Source: Glandiceps talaboti
Lineage: Eukaryota > Hemichordata > Enteropneusta > Spengelidae
NCBI RefSeq assembly: GCF_964340395.1
Contig: NC_135561.1
Coordinates: 22,885,986-22,933,485 of the forward strand
Direction: 5' to 3'
Length of the DNA: 47,500 bases
In this document: positions 46,757 to 47,500 of the stretch, piece by piece
How positions within the stretch are numbered: the first letter of the stretch is position 1
Layout of the letters: the number at the start of each line of letters is the position of its first letter
The notes under the pieces: generated by a model
Told to the model about the DNA's origin: nothing
What the model saw: only the letters and a program-made list of their open reading frames with translations
Databases searched by the model: none
Program-made: the position numbers and the translations under genes

Positions 46757-47500
46757 TGTAAATATTACATAGATCAATTACAAATCTGTACATGTATGGT
46801 ATGCCTACATCAATTACAAATCTGTACATGTAAATATTACATAGATCAATTACAAATCTGTACATGTATGGTATGCCTACATCAATTACAAATCTGTACA
46901 TGTATGGTATGTATAGATCAATTACAAATCTGTACATGTATGGTAGGTATAGATCAATTACAAATCTGTACATGTATGGTATGCCTACATCAATTACAAA
47001 TCTGTACATGTATGGTAGGTATAGATCAATTACAAATCTGTACATGTATGGTATGCCTACATCAATTACAAATCTGTACATGTATGGTATGTATAGATCA
47101 ATTACAAATCTGTACATGTATGGTATGTATACATCAATTACAAATCTGTACATGTATGGTATGCCTACATCAATTACAAATCTGTACATGTATGGTAGGT
47201 ATAGATCAATTACAAATCTGTACATGTATGGTATGTATAGATCAATTACAAATCTGTACATGTATGGTATGTATAGATCAATTACAAATCTGTACATGTA
47301 TGGTATGTATAGATCAATTACAAATCTGTACATGTATGGTATGTATAGATCAATTACAAATCTGTACATGTATGGTAGGTATAGATCAATTACAAATCTG
47401 TACATGTATGGTAGGTATAGATCAATTACAAATCTGTACATGTATGGTATGTATAGATCAATTACAAATCTGTACATGTATGGTATGCCTACATCAATTA
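46757..47500. repeat. 36-bp minisatellite, about 20 copies, running off the window
   Basis: The unit contains ATCAATTACAAATCTGTACA and TGTATGGTATGTATAG. The minus-strand 252-codon frame (46719-47477) is open only because 36 is a multiple of three and no unit frame contains a stop; its 12-residue repeats have no support as a protein. Confidence 0.97.

Noticed and set aside
46719-47477. 252-codon minus-strand ORF with 12-residue repeats
   Set aside because: It is a 36-bp repeat read in its one open frame and is not protein-like outside the repeat.

Overview
The window is intron-rich, repeat-rich DNA from a multicellular animal, most likely a marine invertebrate. The evidence is GT-AG exons of 66-389 nt separated by kilobase introns, a DIRS-type retrotransposon, piggyBac-like remnants and very many minisatellites. 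I cannot name the species; a non-vertebrate deuterostome is a guess from the repeat style. No bacterial-style genes, operons, CRISPR arrays, rRNA or tRNA genes were seen.

One host gene explains all the convincing coding sequence. It is on the minus strand and I identify it as an orthologue of CEP164, the centriolar distal-appendage protein needed to start cilium assembly. Twelve exons, from 46105-46173 (5'-most) down to 2711-2801 (3'-most), join without a phase conflict into 1,682 nt (560 codons plus 2 nt). They cover the late coiled coil, the acidic linker and most of the C-terminal part. The N-terminal WW-domain half lies beyond 47500, and the last exon or exons probably lie before base 1.

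The introns are dominated by tandem arrays, about 21 kb of the 47.5 kb by my estimate, and almost every intron has its own unrelated unit of 31-75 bp. Many arrays lie within about 130 bp of a splice site. At three places the unit itself contains a splicing signal of the adjacent exon: the end and 5' splice site of exon 4 (about 44 copies, 34386-36655), the end and 5' splice site of exon 10 (four copies, 8041-8312) and the probable branch point of exon 5 (about 12 copies, 32081-32832). A fourth, 88-copy array (2935-6468) carries a GTTAGT donor hexamer like those of the exons on both sides. This is the most unusual feature of the window.

Between the arrays lie transposon remnants: a degenerate DIRS-like element (gag, reverse transcriptase, RNase H, truncated tyrosine recombinase; about 19290-22560, minus strand), two oppositely oriented copies of a piggyBac-like element (14405-15552 and 18296-19151) that bracket exons 7-8, an inverted pair of another dispersed repeat that brackets exons 3-4, and three hairpin (foldback) elements (11500-11795, 30202-30408, 39243-39384). 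A non-repetitive block at about 11800-13870 has a CpG-rich stretch and a cluster of octamer, GC-box and CArG motifs. A second block at 23950-25005 has a TATA motif followed by two unrecognised plus-strand ORFs.
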